A DNA stretch of 64,000 nt from Bacteroidales bacterium UBA4179 (GTDB taxonomy: Bacteria > Bacteroidota > Bacteroidia > Bacteroidales > Dysgonomonadaceae). Within the stretch, counting starts at the first letter, position 1, and each line of letters starts with the position of its first letter. The notes below the pieces were generated by a model that saw only the letters and a program-made list of their open reading frames with translations, had not been told where the DNA came from and made no database searches. The stretch covers positions 1 to 64,000 of the forward strand of contig DFUT01000030.1 of assembly GCA_002381125.1 (NCBI GenBank). Reading direction: 5' to 3'. The position numbers and the translations under genes are program-made. Below, piece by piece: positions 56,400 through 64,000 of this stretch.

Positions 56400-58088
56400 T
56401 TAATAACTTATTGAACTTAAATCAAATTCAACCGGATCTTTTAACAGATTTGGATTCATGGTCAAATCCGTATCGGGGAATGGAAGTTGAAAATGAGCAT
56501 CCGTTATATTTGGGATGTTATTAGGACTATAGTATGTTACGGAAGGATCCAACGTACCTGATTTGTAATACTGACCAAGTCCATTATAAGAACCTCTTCT
56601 TTGTGCTTTAATTTCAGCTATTGCTTTGTCCGGTTCATAATAATGCCAGCGCACATAATCGTACCACCTATCACCTTCACATGCCAACTCAAGGCGGCGT
56701 TCTTCCCATATATCATTCCAGGTAATGGATGTTTTTGGTTCATGTCCTTTAATTGATCTGCCCCTAACATCATTAAAGGCTTTTAATGCCTTAGGGTCTG
56801 ATGTAGAAGAACTATTTCCTAAAACTGCCTCGGCATAAATTAAATAAACATCTGCAAGACGAAGTAGATGCGTACTTAGACTAGTAGCCATGCGAGCCAT
56901 ATGTGTTCCAGTCCCGATAACATGATCGTTATCGTTACCAACCAAATGCTTTACTTCATTTGCACCAACTGCACTTTGGTATTCCATACTGTTCACGGCA
57001 AATTCGGTATAATCAAAACCTCCTTTGTCTACCCAAAAATACTCGTATTTGTCGCCATACATCATCATGGTTGCTTTTCTACGATCATCAATATTGTTTC
57101 TGGTTAGGCTGAGCGCGTCTTCGTTAAAAGCATCTTGCAAATCCACCGAAGGCCCATTCCAGCCTCCCCATGTTGCACCATATTCATCAAACCCTTGTAT
57201 TCCCAAGTCGGATTGTAAAGAATTTTGCGAAGTCCATTGGTTAGAAACTACCCAATGCCAAGCAATTAAACTTTCCTCACTAAAATTGTTCTTTAATCTA
57301 AAAATGTCAGAATAGACGGGCAATAATGAACGCCCACTTTCTTCAATCACTTTTCCGGCATATAATGCTGCTTTATCCAAATCTTCCTGTCGGCGAGAAC
57401 CATTCATACCATATCCCGCCTTAGTGAGATACACTTTCGCAAGCAACCCGTAAGCAGAATATTTATCAATACGACCTGCCTGATTTTTCTCAGGCAACCA
57501 TTCAATTGCTTTCTCCAGGGTCATGACGATATAATCATAAACATTTGGAATTGTTGCTTTGTAAAGGTTATTATAATTACCTTCGGCTATTGTGGTAGAA
57601 TTATTATGGATGATAGGCACAGCACCAAAAGTACGAACCAAATAAAAATAAGCCATCGCTTTCCATACTAAAGCCTCCCCTTTCACTGTCTTCTTTGTTT
57701 CTTCTCTCACATTCGATCCGGCTTTCATATCAATATTCTCTAAAATGCCATTACAGTAAGCATTCACCGACCATAAAGAAGCTGACATGTTTACAAGATC
57801 TTCATCTGTAGAATTAATGGTAAACGTCAAATAAGGAGATTGACCCCAATAATAATTACCTGCCAATACCTCTCCCACTTTAAAAAATCCACGTTGGAAA
57901 TCATACCAAGGAGAATTATAAACAGGATTTACGGCCTGAAAGCACTGCTCATCCGTCTTGTAAAAACTATCAACAGTATACGTATCCTCGGTAGGACGAT
58001 CAAGAAAATCGTCACACGAATTGAACCCCCCTATAATAAACAATAAGGCACACAAAAAAATTTTTATGGTACTTTTATATTCTTTCAT
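56400..58088 (-). CDS. susD: SusD/RagB nutrient-binding lipoprotein
   Basis: The 562-residue lipoprotein (GGFNSCDDFLDRPTED, Cys at about 25) shows the SusD pattern of tetratricopeptide helices: AYCNGILENIDMKAGSN, ALVWKAMAYFYLVRTFGAVPI and the C-terminal RRLELACEGDRWYDYVRWH. It forms the lid of the SusC pore and binds the glycan on the surface. It lies 11 bases after susC. Substrate specificity to mannan is inferred from the locus. Confidence 0.96.
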   Translation of the reverse strand: MKEYKSTIKIFLCALLFIIGGFNSCDDFLDRPTEDTYTVDSFYKTDEQCFQAVNPVYNSPWYDFQRGFFKVGEVLAGNYYWGQSPYLTFTINSTDEDLVNMSASLWSVNAYCNGILENIDMKAGSNVREETKKTVKGEALVWKAMAYFYLVRTFGAVPIIHNNSTTIAEGNYNNLYKATIPNVYDYIVMTLEKAIEWLPEKNQAGRIDKYSAYGLLAKVYLTKAGYGMNGSRRQEDLDKAALYAGKVIEESGRSLLPVYSDIFRLKNNFSEESLIAWHWVVSNQWTSQNSLQSDLGIQGFDEYGATWGGWNGPSVDLQDAFNEDALSLTRNNIDDRRKATMMMYGDKYEYFWVDKGGFDYTEFAVNSMEYQSAVGANEVKHLVGNDNDHVIGTGTHMARMATSLSTHLLRLADVYLIYAEAVLGNSSSTSDPKALKAFNDVRGRSIKGHEPKTSITWNDIWEERRLELACEGDRWYDYVRWHYYEPDKAIAEIKAQRRGSYNGLGQYYKSGTLDPSVTYYSPNNIPNITDAHFQLPFPDTDLTMNPNLLKDPVEFDLSSISY

Positions 58089-58099
58089 ATTTTTGATTT

Positions 58100-61000
58100 T
58101 TAAAAAGATAAACTTAATCCAAAAGAATAGACTTGAGGAGAAGGGTAGCGCCCATTATCCAACCCAAAAACATTAGGACTGGCTGTGCTTGCCCCTACTT
58201 CAGGATCATATCCACTATATTTGGTAAATGTATATAGATTCTGAATGTTTGCATATATTCTAAGATTCTCAATTTTCCATTTTCGTACAACTGACGAAGG
58301 TAAGGTATAGCCTACAGCAATATTCTTGATACGGATATAAGAACCGTCTTCAATATATCTGTCACTAATACGGTTATTGTCATTTGGATCATTTGCTATA
58401 GCTCGCGGAATAACCGCATCAGAATTAGAAACTTTAACATTGGTGATATCGTCAAACCAGTTATAAACGGTAACACCATTAACTATCGCCGGATAAGTTT
58501 TATCAGAATCAATGGGTTCCAAACGTGCCCGCTGAGTAACTTTTTTCAGTTGATTATCCCAAACACTCGTCATACTCGACAAATGCATATCCAGATAATT
58601 AAATACTTTATTGCCATAAGAACCGTTTATAAAAATAGATAAATCAATGTTTTTAAATTGAAAGGTATTATTAAAGCCAAAAGTAAATTTAGGCCAAGGA
58701 GATCCAATATTTGTTCTATCATAGGTATCAATAATACCGTCCGGTTTTCCTTCAGGTCCACTAATATCTTCAAATTTTAAATCTCCTACCCACGTGGTAT
58801 TATACCGGTTAAAAACACCATCAGAAGGATACTTCTCAGGTTTCGGAGAATTTTGCAAATCTTCCAAATCCTTATAAACTCCGGCAACTTTATAGCCATA
58901 AAAATTATACAAGGGGTCACCTACGTTAGTAACGGTTACTACATCACTCCACTGCCCATAACCCTCAATATGAGCCGACTCTGTTCCATCGAGAGCCACG
59001 AGTTTGTTTCTGTTAAAAGACATTTGGAAATCTGTGTCCCACATGAATTTACCTTTAAGATTATGTGTCGTTAACGTAAATTCCAGACCTTTATTATTAA
59101 TCGTTCCATAATTGCCGTAAGGAGCAGCCAAAGCAGAAGACACATTTCCTCGCGTACCTAAATATGAAGGGAGTTGCAATTGCATCAACATATCGGAAGA
59201 AGTCTTATCATAAGCATCAATAACAAAATCTATTCTATTATCAAGAAAAGATATATCAAGCCCTATATTCCATTGTTCTTGTGTTTCCCATTTAATATAA
59301 GGATTTGCAATATTCGATTGCCGATATCCCAATCCCAGTCCAGAAGGCATTTTTGAAATCGAAGCACCCCATTTATACCCGCCTATATTGGAATTCCCTG
59401 TCTGACCCCATCCTACACGAATTTTCCCATTGCTTACAATATGAGTCAACGATTTGAAAAACTCTTCATTTGTAAAACGCCAAGAAACAGCAAATGCATG
59501 AAATCCTGCCCAACGATTTTTCGGACCAAAATTTGAAGACCCGTCTTTGCGATAAGTATAGGTTCCCATATACCGTTCGCCATAATTATAAGTGGCTCGA
59601 CCAAAAAACGAAGCCATTGCGCTACTACCAAATCCTGAACTTATCTGTGGATTAGAACCTAAACTAGGATTATGAATATCATTCGAAGGAAGGCTGGATG
59701 CGGTTACTCCTTCATACTCCCAACTCGATTCCCACAAATCTTGCCCAATCATCAATGTATATCTATGTTCGTTTTTTTCTCCGTAATACGTTAAATAATT
59801 CTTTAATTGCCAAAAAAGATTATTATTCCTTTGAATAGAACTCATATTAATATCGCGACTCCAGTTTCCATAAGTAACAGCAGGTTCAAATCGTTCTGCG
59901 CGCGAATTACCAATATCAAAACCAAGTTCAGTATGCCATATTAGATTCTCTAAAGGAGTTACATCCGCAAATATATTCCCATTTAATTTACTTCTACCCA
60001 ATAGAATATCTTCATCGAGAGCCATGCCTATCGGATTAATTCTTGTATACCCTTCTCGTACAACACTGGCATAATTTCCATCCAAATCATAAATTGGAAT
60101 ATCAGGAGGTGTTAAAAGTGAATAATTTACTATACCTTCATCACTGTCTGCCAACCCTAACCTTTCATCAGTATTAGAATACATGGCATTAACACCCAGC
60201 TTTAACCATTTTTTTAATTGAGCATCCAAATTTGTTCTAAACGAATAGCGATCAAATTTTGTCCCTATAATAGTACCTTCCTGATTCATAAATGATCCGG
60301 AAACATAGTATTTTACCACTTCGGTTCCTCCTTGAGCAGATAACTGATGCTGATACATAGGTGCATGCCTAAAAATAGCATCTTGCCAATTAGTGCCTGC
60401 TCCTAACAATGTGGGATCTAAAAATTCGGGACGGCTATCCAATGTATTGCTTTCCTGAGCAACAGAATTACTGTATTCAGCAAATTCCTTCAAATTCATC
60501 ATGTCAATACGCGCTGCCTGACGTTGAACCCCAAACATTCCCTCGTAATTAAATTTGGCTTGACCCGCTTTTCCTCTTTTGGTTGTTATCAAAACAACAC
60601 CATTAGCTCCCTGAGCACCGTAAATAGCAGTTGCGGAAGCATCTTTTAAAATTTCAATCGACAATATATCAGCAGGATTAATAGTAGAAAGTGGCGAAAT
60701 GGTTGAAATGGGTCCATTTCCTAACGCATCCCCAAGTCCAAAAGAAGCCCCACTACTTCCTCCTCCCTGAACAATAACACCATCTACTACATAAAGCGGT
60801 TCAGCATTTGCATTAATAGTCGATTGACCTCTTACTCTTATTGATACAGAAGAGCCAGGAGCACCAGACGTCATAACTGCAGTTACTCCGGCAGCCCTAC
60901 CCTGCAAAGCTTGATCAATATTTGTAATTATAGAACTTTTTATTACACTTTCTCCCAGAGAAACAGAAGCTCCGGAAATATCGCTTTTTTTCATGGTGCC

Positions 61001-61342
61001 ATATCCAATAACTACCACTTCTTCCAATGTTTCTACATCTTCTTCCATTTTAATGTTCAATGTAGAATTATTTCCTATATTTACTTCAATAGTTTTATAA
61101 CCGACATAAGAAAACACTAAAACGGGGTTTTGAGTAGTAAGCCTCAGAAAAAATTTCCCATCAATATCGGTTACTGTTCCGTTTGAAGTTCCTTTCTCCA
61201 ATACAGTAACCCCAACCATCGCAGAATTATCTCTGCCATCTACAACAGTACCGGTTATAGTACGTTGTTGGGCCATAAGTTGCAAGCTCAAAAACAAAGC
61301 TGCAAGAACCAACATAATGTTTTTCATACCAATGTTTCTCAT
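58100..61342 (-). CDS. susC: SusC/RagA TonB-linked outer-membrane receptor
   Basis: The 1,080-residue protein has a signal peptide, an N-terminal CarboxypepD_reg-like domain (ITGTVVDGRDNSAMVGVTVLEKG, residues of about 28-110), a TonB-box/plug region (EEVVVIGYGTMKKSDISGA and SVSIRVRGQSTINANAEPLYVVDG) and a long beta-barrel ending in VYSFGLSLSF. It imports oligosaccharides through the outer membrane using TonB energy. No STN domain is seen, so control by an anti-sigma factor is unlikely; the AraC regulator upstream fits instead. Confidence 0.96.
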   Translation of the reverse strand: MRNIGMKNIMLVLAALFLSLQLMAQQRTITGTVVDGRDNSAMVGVTVLEKGTSNGTVTDIDGKFFLRLTTQNPVLVFSYVGYKTIEVNIGNNSTLNIKMEEDVETLEEVVVIGYGTMKKSDISGASVSLGESVIKSSIITNIDQALQGRAAGVTAVMTSGAPGSSVSIRVRGQSTINANAEPLYVVDGVIVQGGGSSGASFGLGDALGNGPISTISPLSTINPADILSIEILKDASATAIYGAQGANGVVLITTKRGKAGQAKFNYEGMFGVQRQAARIDMMNLKEFAEYSNSVAQESNTLDSRPEFLDPTLLGAGTNWQDAIFRHAPMYQHQLSAQGGTEVVKYYVSGSFMNQEGTIIGTKFDRYSFRTNLDAQLKKWLKLGVNAMYSNTDERLGLADSDEGIVNYSLLTPPDIPIYDLDGNYASVVREGYTRINPIGMALDEDILLGRSKLNGNIFADVTPLENLIWHTELGFDIGNSRAERFEPAVTYGNWSRDINMSSIQRNNNLFWQLKNYLTYYGEKNEHRYTLMIGQDLWESSWEYEGVTASSLPSNDIHNPSLGSNPQISSGFGSSAMASFFGRATYNYGERYMGTYTYRKDGSSNFGPKNRWAGFHAFAVSWRFTNEEFFKSLTHIVSNGKIRVGWGQTGNSNIGGYKWGASISKMPSGLGLGYRQSNIANPYIKWETQEQWNIGLDISFLDNRIDFVIDAYDKTSSDMLMQLQLPSYLGTRGNVSSALAAPYGNYGTINNKGLEFTLTTHNLKGKFMWDTDFQMSFNRNKLVALDGTESAHIEGYGQWSDVVTVTNVGDPLYNFYGYKVAGVYKDLEDLQNSPKPEKYPSDGVFNRYNTTWVGDLKFEDISGPEGKPDGIIDTYDRTNIGSPWPKFTFGFNNTFQFKNIDLSIFINGSYGNKVFNYLDMHLSSMTSVWDNQLKKVTQRARLEPIDSDKTYPAIVNGVTVYNWFDDITNVKVSNSDAVIPRAIANDPNDNNRISDRYIEDGSYIRIKNIAVGYTLPSSVVRKWKIENLRIYANIQNLYTFTKYSGYDPEVGASTASPNVFGLDNGRYPSPQVYSFGLSLSF

Positions 61343-61402
61343 AAATAGAACGTTTTTTGTTAAATTTTTTTAATTTATACCCCTTCCCGAAAAAAGAATT
61401 TC

Positions 61403-61414
61403 TTCTCTAGAGAA
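61403..61414. promoter_or_regulatory. Palindrome in the susC leader
   Basis: TTCTCTAGAGAA is a perfect 12-bp palindrome about 60 bases before the susC start and about 33 bases downstream of the predicted -7 box. It could be an operator; no protein is known to bind it. Confidence 0.35.
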
Positions 61415-61446
61415 TATACTATTTTCGTCATCACTTTTCTCCTATG

Positions 61447-61454
61447 CAAAATTA
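61447..61454 (-). promoter_or_regulatory. -7 box for the susC-led locus
   Basis: CAAAATTA reads TAATTTTG on the minus strand, a perfect TAnnTTTG box. The leader would be about 100 bases. No -33 TTG is present, as expected of an activator-dependent promoter. Confidence 0.55.
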
Positions 61455-61518
61455 GGTTGAAAAATAATGTTTTATAGTGCATAATTTAGCTAAAAATGAT
61501 ACTATTTTGATTAAAAAG

Positions 61519-62409
61519 TTAAATTATGACTTTTGTTTTTCTAAAATTTTCTCTGAATTCTTTCGGAGTGCACCCTTTTTTCTTTTTAAAAATTCGATTG
61601 AAATTCGACAAATTATTAAAACCACAATCGTAACAGATTTCAGTTATTGAATTGGTAGTATCGACTAATAGTCTGGAAGCACACCCTAATCGAATATCGA
61701 TAATATATTCTGAGACTGTTTTTCCGGCACGAAATTTAAAAAAACGACTTAAGGAAGAAGGGGTCATTCCTACCAAATCGGCCAAATCTTTTAATCGAAT
61801 ATTTTCTTTATAATGGAGATTAATATATTCATATATTTTCAATACTCGCCTGCTGTCGGCACTATCATCTGTATTTGCAAAAGACGAGCTTGCTAAAGGA
61901 TGAATATTGTCAAAAAGAGAAAGTTCATACAAAATGGAAAGAAATTTTATCACCGCATAAAATCCTTCTACTTCCGATGACAAAGTATCCAATAAAGGAT
62001 AAACTTTCATAATTGCTTCCATCGGGAAACTAATCCCTTTTTTTGCTTTTTCAAACATTCTTCGAATGCTGTCAAACTGATTTTTTTGAATAAAACTATC
62101 GGCAAACAAGTTTGGAGAAAATTGAAGAGTGATCTCTCGGATATTATCAGACTTGCAATGGTATTGTTCCCACACGTGTTCTAAACCTTCACCCGTAATT
62201 AAGGTTAAATCGTAATTCCCAATAATTTCCACAGAATCCCCCACTATCCGCCGAACACCTTTTGCATTTTCAATATAATTGAGTTCATATTCGGCATGAT
62301 GATGAAGTGGGTAGGTAAATTCGGTCTTCCTACGATCCACGATATAAAAACAATCTTTATTGGACAACGGGGTAATTTCACGTATAATATAATTAATATT
62401 ATTGCTCAT
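61519..62409 (-). CDS. AraC-family transcription regulator of the mannan locus
   Basis: The 296-residue protein has an N-terminal cupin-type sensor domain (FTYPLHHHAEYELNYI) and a C-terminal double helix-turn-helix: RLKDLADLVGMTPSSLSRFFK and ITEICYDCGFNNLSNFNRIFKK followed by GCTPKEFRENF. It lies 176 bases upstream of susC in the same direction. It is a soluble AraC protein, not a hybrid two-component system, so it should sense a cytoplasmic sugar such as mannobiose or mannosylglucose; that ligand is inferred. Confidence 0.92.
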   Translation of the reverse strand: MSNNINYIIREITPLSNKDCFYIVDRRKTEFTYPLHHHAEYELNYIENAKGVRRIVGDSVEIIGNYDLTLITGEGLEHVWEQYHCKSDNIREITLQFSPNLFADSFIQKNQFDSIRRMFEKAKKGISFPMEAIMKVYPLLDTLSSEVEGFYAVIKFLSILYELSLFDNIHPLASSSFANTDDSADSRRVLKIYEYINLHYKENIRLKDLADLVGMTPSSLSRFFKFRAGKTVSEYIIDIRLGCASRLLVDTTNSITEICYDCGFNNLSNFNRIFKKKKGCTPKEFRENFRKTKVII

Positions 62410-62469
62410 TTACACAAAAGAACTCTATGAAATAAAAAAAATTCTAATTAAATAAATCATAAATCAAGA

Positions 62470-62625
62470 TTATCCGTTTCTAAAAGAGACCACGGGCAAT
62501 TCACGTATATTTTAAAGATTTCCAATTTGAAAATTCTTGAAGCAACATCTCACCTCTACCGGTTTGGGAAAAACTACTGCAACCAGGCAGTCAAACAAAA
62601 ACATTAAAAAATAAACTTTTTTCAT
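62470..62625 (-). pseudogene. Deletion remnant of a sialate O-acetylesterase-type gene
   Basis: The minus strand encodes MKKVYFLMFLFDCLVAVVF, a signal-peptide start, joined directly to PKPVEVRCCFKNFQIGNL and then a TAA at 62512. Reading on in frame gives NIRELPVVSFRNG and a second stop at 62470. These match the C-terminus of the intact esterase at 43807-45237 (VRYCFKNFQIGNLYNTRELPVV). The middle of about 400 residues is missing, and a Tyr codon became TAA. It is a collapsed paralogue rather than a functional small gene. Confidence 0.82.
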
Positions 62626-63311
62626 GATGCATATTATTACTTAAAATTGTTAGGATAAATTCAATTATTAAAGGCAACACGCATTACAAAGATGCAAAAA
62701 ATCTTTGTAAAAGTATATCAATAATTCAAAAATTTGCAGGATCTTCCATTTAGTTTGCCCGATATTTGCTCTATTTGTTTCTATTTTCCTATTCATGATA
62801 CTGCCAAATGGGTATAAAATACATATAAATAAATTAAAAACTTATCGGGGAATGTATTTTAAAAAATATTCCCGACATCAATATTCACAAGAATAAACAC
62901 GTTAGCCATATTAATATTAATAAGGTTAACACATAAAAAACAATAGCATTTTATTTTTCAACTAAAACAATAAAACCTTAACCACTGATTTTCCGAACAA
63001 TATTCAATGAAAAAAGACTTGTATGCCCGGAAAATCGTTTTCCGAAGACAATGAAAAATTTTTTTTATCCTCTGTCGGATTTTCCGACGAAGGAATTTAG
63101 TTAGTTATTGTTAACGCACGTTCTCAGAAAGAGGATATAATTTTCGTGCACTTTGCCCCCTTTTACCAACGGGAGATAAAATTATGTTCCGCCTCTATCG
63201 AAAAATCCGATAAGACATAAAATTTACAATCATCTTTTATCAAAATTTACGAAAATAGAAAAAAGAATCGCACTTTTGCTTTAGCCTCTTCTTAAAAAGA
63301 GGTATTTTCGT
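62626..63311. other. 686-bp AT-rich gap with clustered palindromes
   Basis: No gene is seen. The 9-mer GATTTTCCG or its complement occurs at 62987-62995, 63028-63036 and 63078-63086; the last two lie in inverted repeats (CGGAAAA-TCG-TTTTCCG, 63028-63044; GTCGGA-TTT-TCCGAC, 63074-63088). A further hairpin, CCTCTT/AAGAGG, is at 63285-63302, just after the right-hand gene. Confidence 0.6.
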
Positions 63312-64000
63312 TTACAAAAACCCCATTTCTCTTAACCACTCTTCGCACAATACTGTCCACAAATTGGCTGATCCGGGATTATTCCGTAAAGCAATTTGGT
63401 GTCCTCCCTTCGGAAAAATATGCAATGAAACGTCAACGCCCATTTCTTTTAATGAAATATAATACATGATGCTGTTAAGAGGATCAACTGATTGGTCGTT
63501 ATTGGCATGAACCAAAAAACAGGGAGGTGTGTCACGACTTACCTTTCTTTCGATCGAAAACTGATGAGCAAGTTCTTCCGAAACATCGTTACCCAATAAA
63601 GCTTCTCTACTTCCTTTATGGTAATGCGAAACAAGACTCACAACCGGTGAAACCAACACCTGAAAATCGGGCTTAAAGTTCAGATTGTCCAAGCTATCGC
63701 CAATATTTGAATAAACCTCATTTATGGTGCTGAGCATCCCTGCCAGATGGCCACCTGCAGAACTACCATATACACCTATTTTGTTTTCATCGATCGCCCA
63801 TTTATTAGCATTTGCACGAATAATTTTCATTGCACGTTGAGCATCTTGTATGGGACCAAATCTTTTGTCAATCAAATCGGGAGATGTTGGGAGTCTGTAC
63901 ATCAAAACAAACGCATTCATCCCTATGGTGTTAAACCACTTGGCAAGCTGTATACCCGCAATATTATAGGTCAACTTTTGATAACCACCTGAAGGACAAA
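63312..64000 (-). CDS. Alpha/beta-hydrolase esterase, partial at window edge
   Basis: The coding frame runs off the right edge; the visible 229 codons begin CPSGGYQKLTYNIAG, which matches the oxyanion region (CPGGGY) of acetyl-xylan-esterase/BD-FAE-type hydrolases. The nucleophile is in VYGSSAGGHLAGML, the Asp lies in VHANNDQSVDPLNS and the His in FPKGGHQIAL. The start is outside the window; a TTG at 63974 is internal. It could be a deacetylase for acetylated mannan, but it is separated from the locus by a gap. Confidence 0.85.
   Translation of the reverse strand, partial: CPSGGYQKLTYNIAGIQLAKWFNTIGMNAFVLMYRLPTSPDLIDKRFGPIQDAQRAMKIIRANANKWAIDENKIGVYGSSAGGHLAGMLSTINEVYSNIGDSLDNLNFKPDFQVLVSPVVSLVSHYHKGSREALLGNDVSEELAHQFSIERKVSRDTPPCFLVHANNDQSVDPLNSIMYYISLKEMGVDVSLHIFPKGGHQIALRNNPGSANLWTVLCEEWLREMGFL

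Overview
The window looks like a chromosomal piece of a Bacteroidota member, most likely order Bacteroidales. The evidence is a SusC/SusD pair, NigD-like and HU-CCDC81/SPOR proteins, tRNAs without an encoded CCA, and many promoters of the TTG-N19/20-TAnnTTTG type. The sequence cannot fix the genus; a Dysgonomonadaceae or Porphyromonadaceae relative is a guess.

Bases 1-41,325 are mostly housekeeping genes. First come a DUF177 protein with ribosomal protein L32, then a secreted esterase overlapping a metallophosphatase/PQQ-propeller fusion. An AddA-type helicase-nuclease follows, with no AddB beside it, overlapped by a bacterial SUI1. Next are a nucleoside kinase with a ThrRS-like front end, mnmE and proS. 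A six-gene leftward run holds aroQ, pyk, an O-methyltransferase, rbfA, a LolC/FtsX permease and ugd. D-lactate dehydrogenase stands alone. A second leftward run holds gyrB, ldcA, an M28 lipoprotein and sufE. tRNA-Glu with rpsT, tRNA-Ala, ruvC, an HU-CCDC81/SPOR protein and a two-domain TonB protein come next. A third leftward run holds a PASTA protein, rluD-like, ddl, an acyltransferase and a NigD-like lipoprotein. Then come rpmH, a PIN-PhoH protein, the rightward set hisS, ABC-F and acyltransferase, then dinB, thpR and a DUF3575 protein.

Bases 41,491-62,409 are one leftward polysaccharide utilisation locus whose content points to beta-mannan, probably glucomannan. An AraC regulator heads it, followed by SusC, SusD, two IPT/TIG surface glycan-binding lipoproteins, two GH26 mannanases, a GH130 mannosylglucose phosphorylase, a GH5 enzyme resembling Thermotoga Cel5A, a GPH symporter, an AGE-family epimerase, a sialate O-acetylesterase-type esterase and a GH3 beta-glucosidase. 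The implied route is: surface GH26 cutting, SusCD import, periplasmic trimming by GH5, GH3 and the esterase, inner-membrane uptake of mannobiose, epimerisation to mannosylglucose, and phosphorolysis by GH130. No alpha-galactosidase is present. A 10-bp hairpin with a T-tract separates the binding and uptake genes from the enzyme genes and may set their expression ratio. Upstream lie a decayed stub of a second sialate O-acetylesterase-type gene and, at the right edge, a partial alpha/beta-hydrolase gene.

The least explained stretch is 24,632-25,454. It is a decayed leftward coding region with a 42-bp (14-residue) tandem repeat, one apparent frameshift and a charged repetitive tail, lying between two tRNA genes. 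No transposase, integrase, CRISPR array, rRNA or replication origin was recognised.
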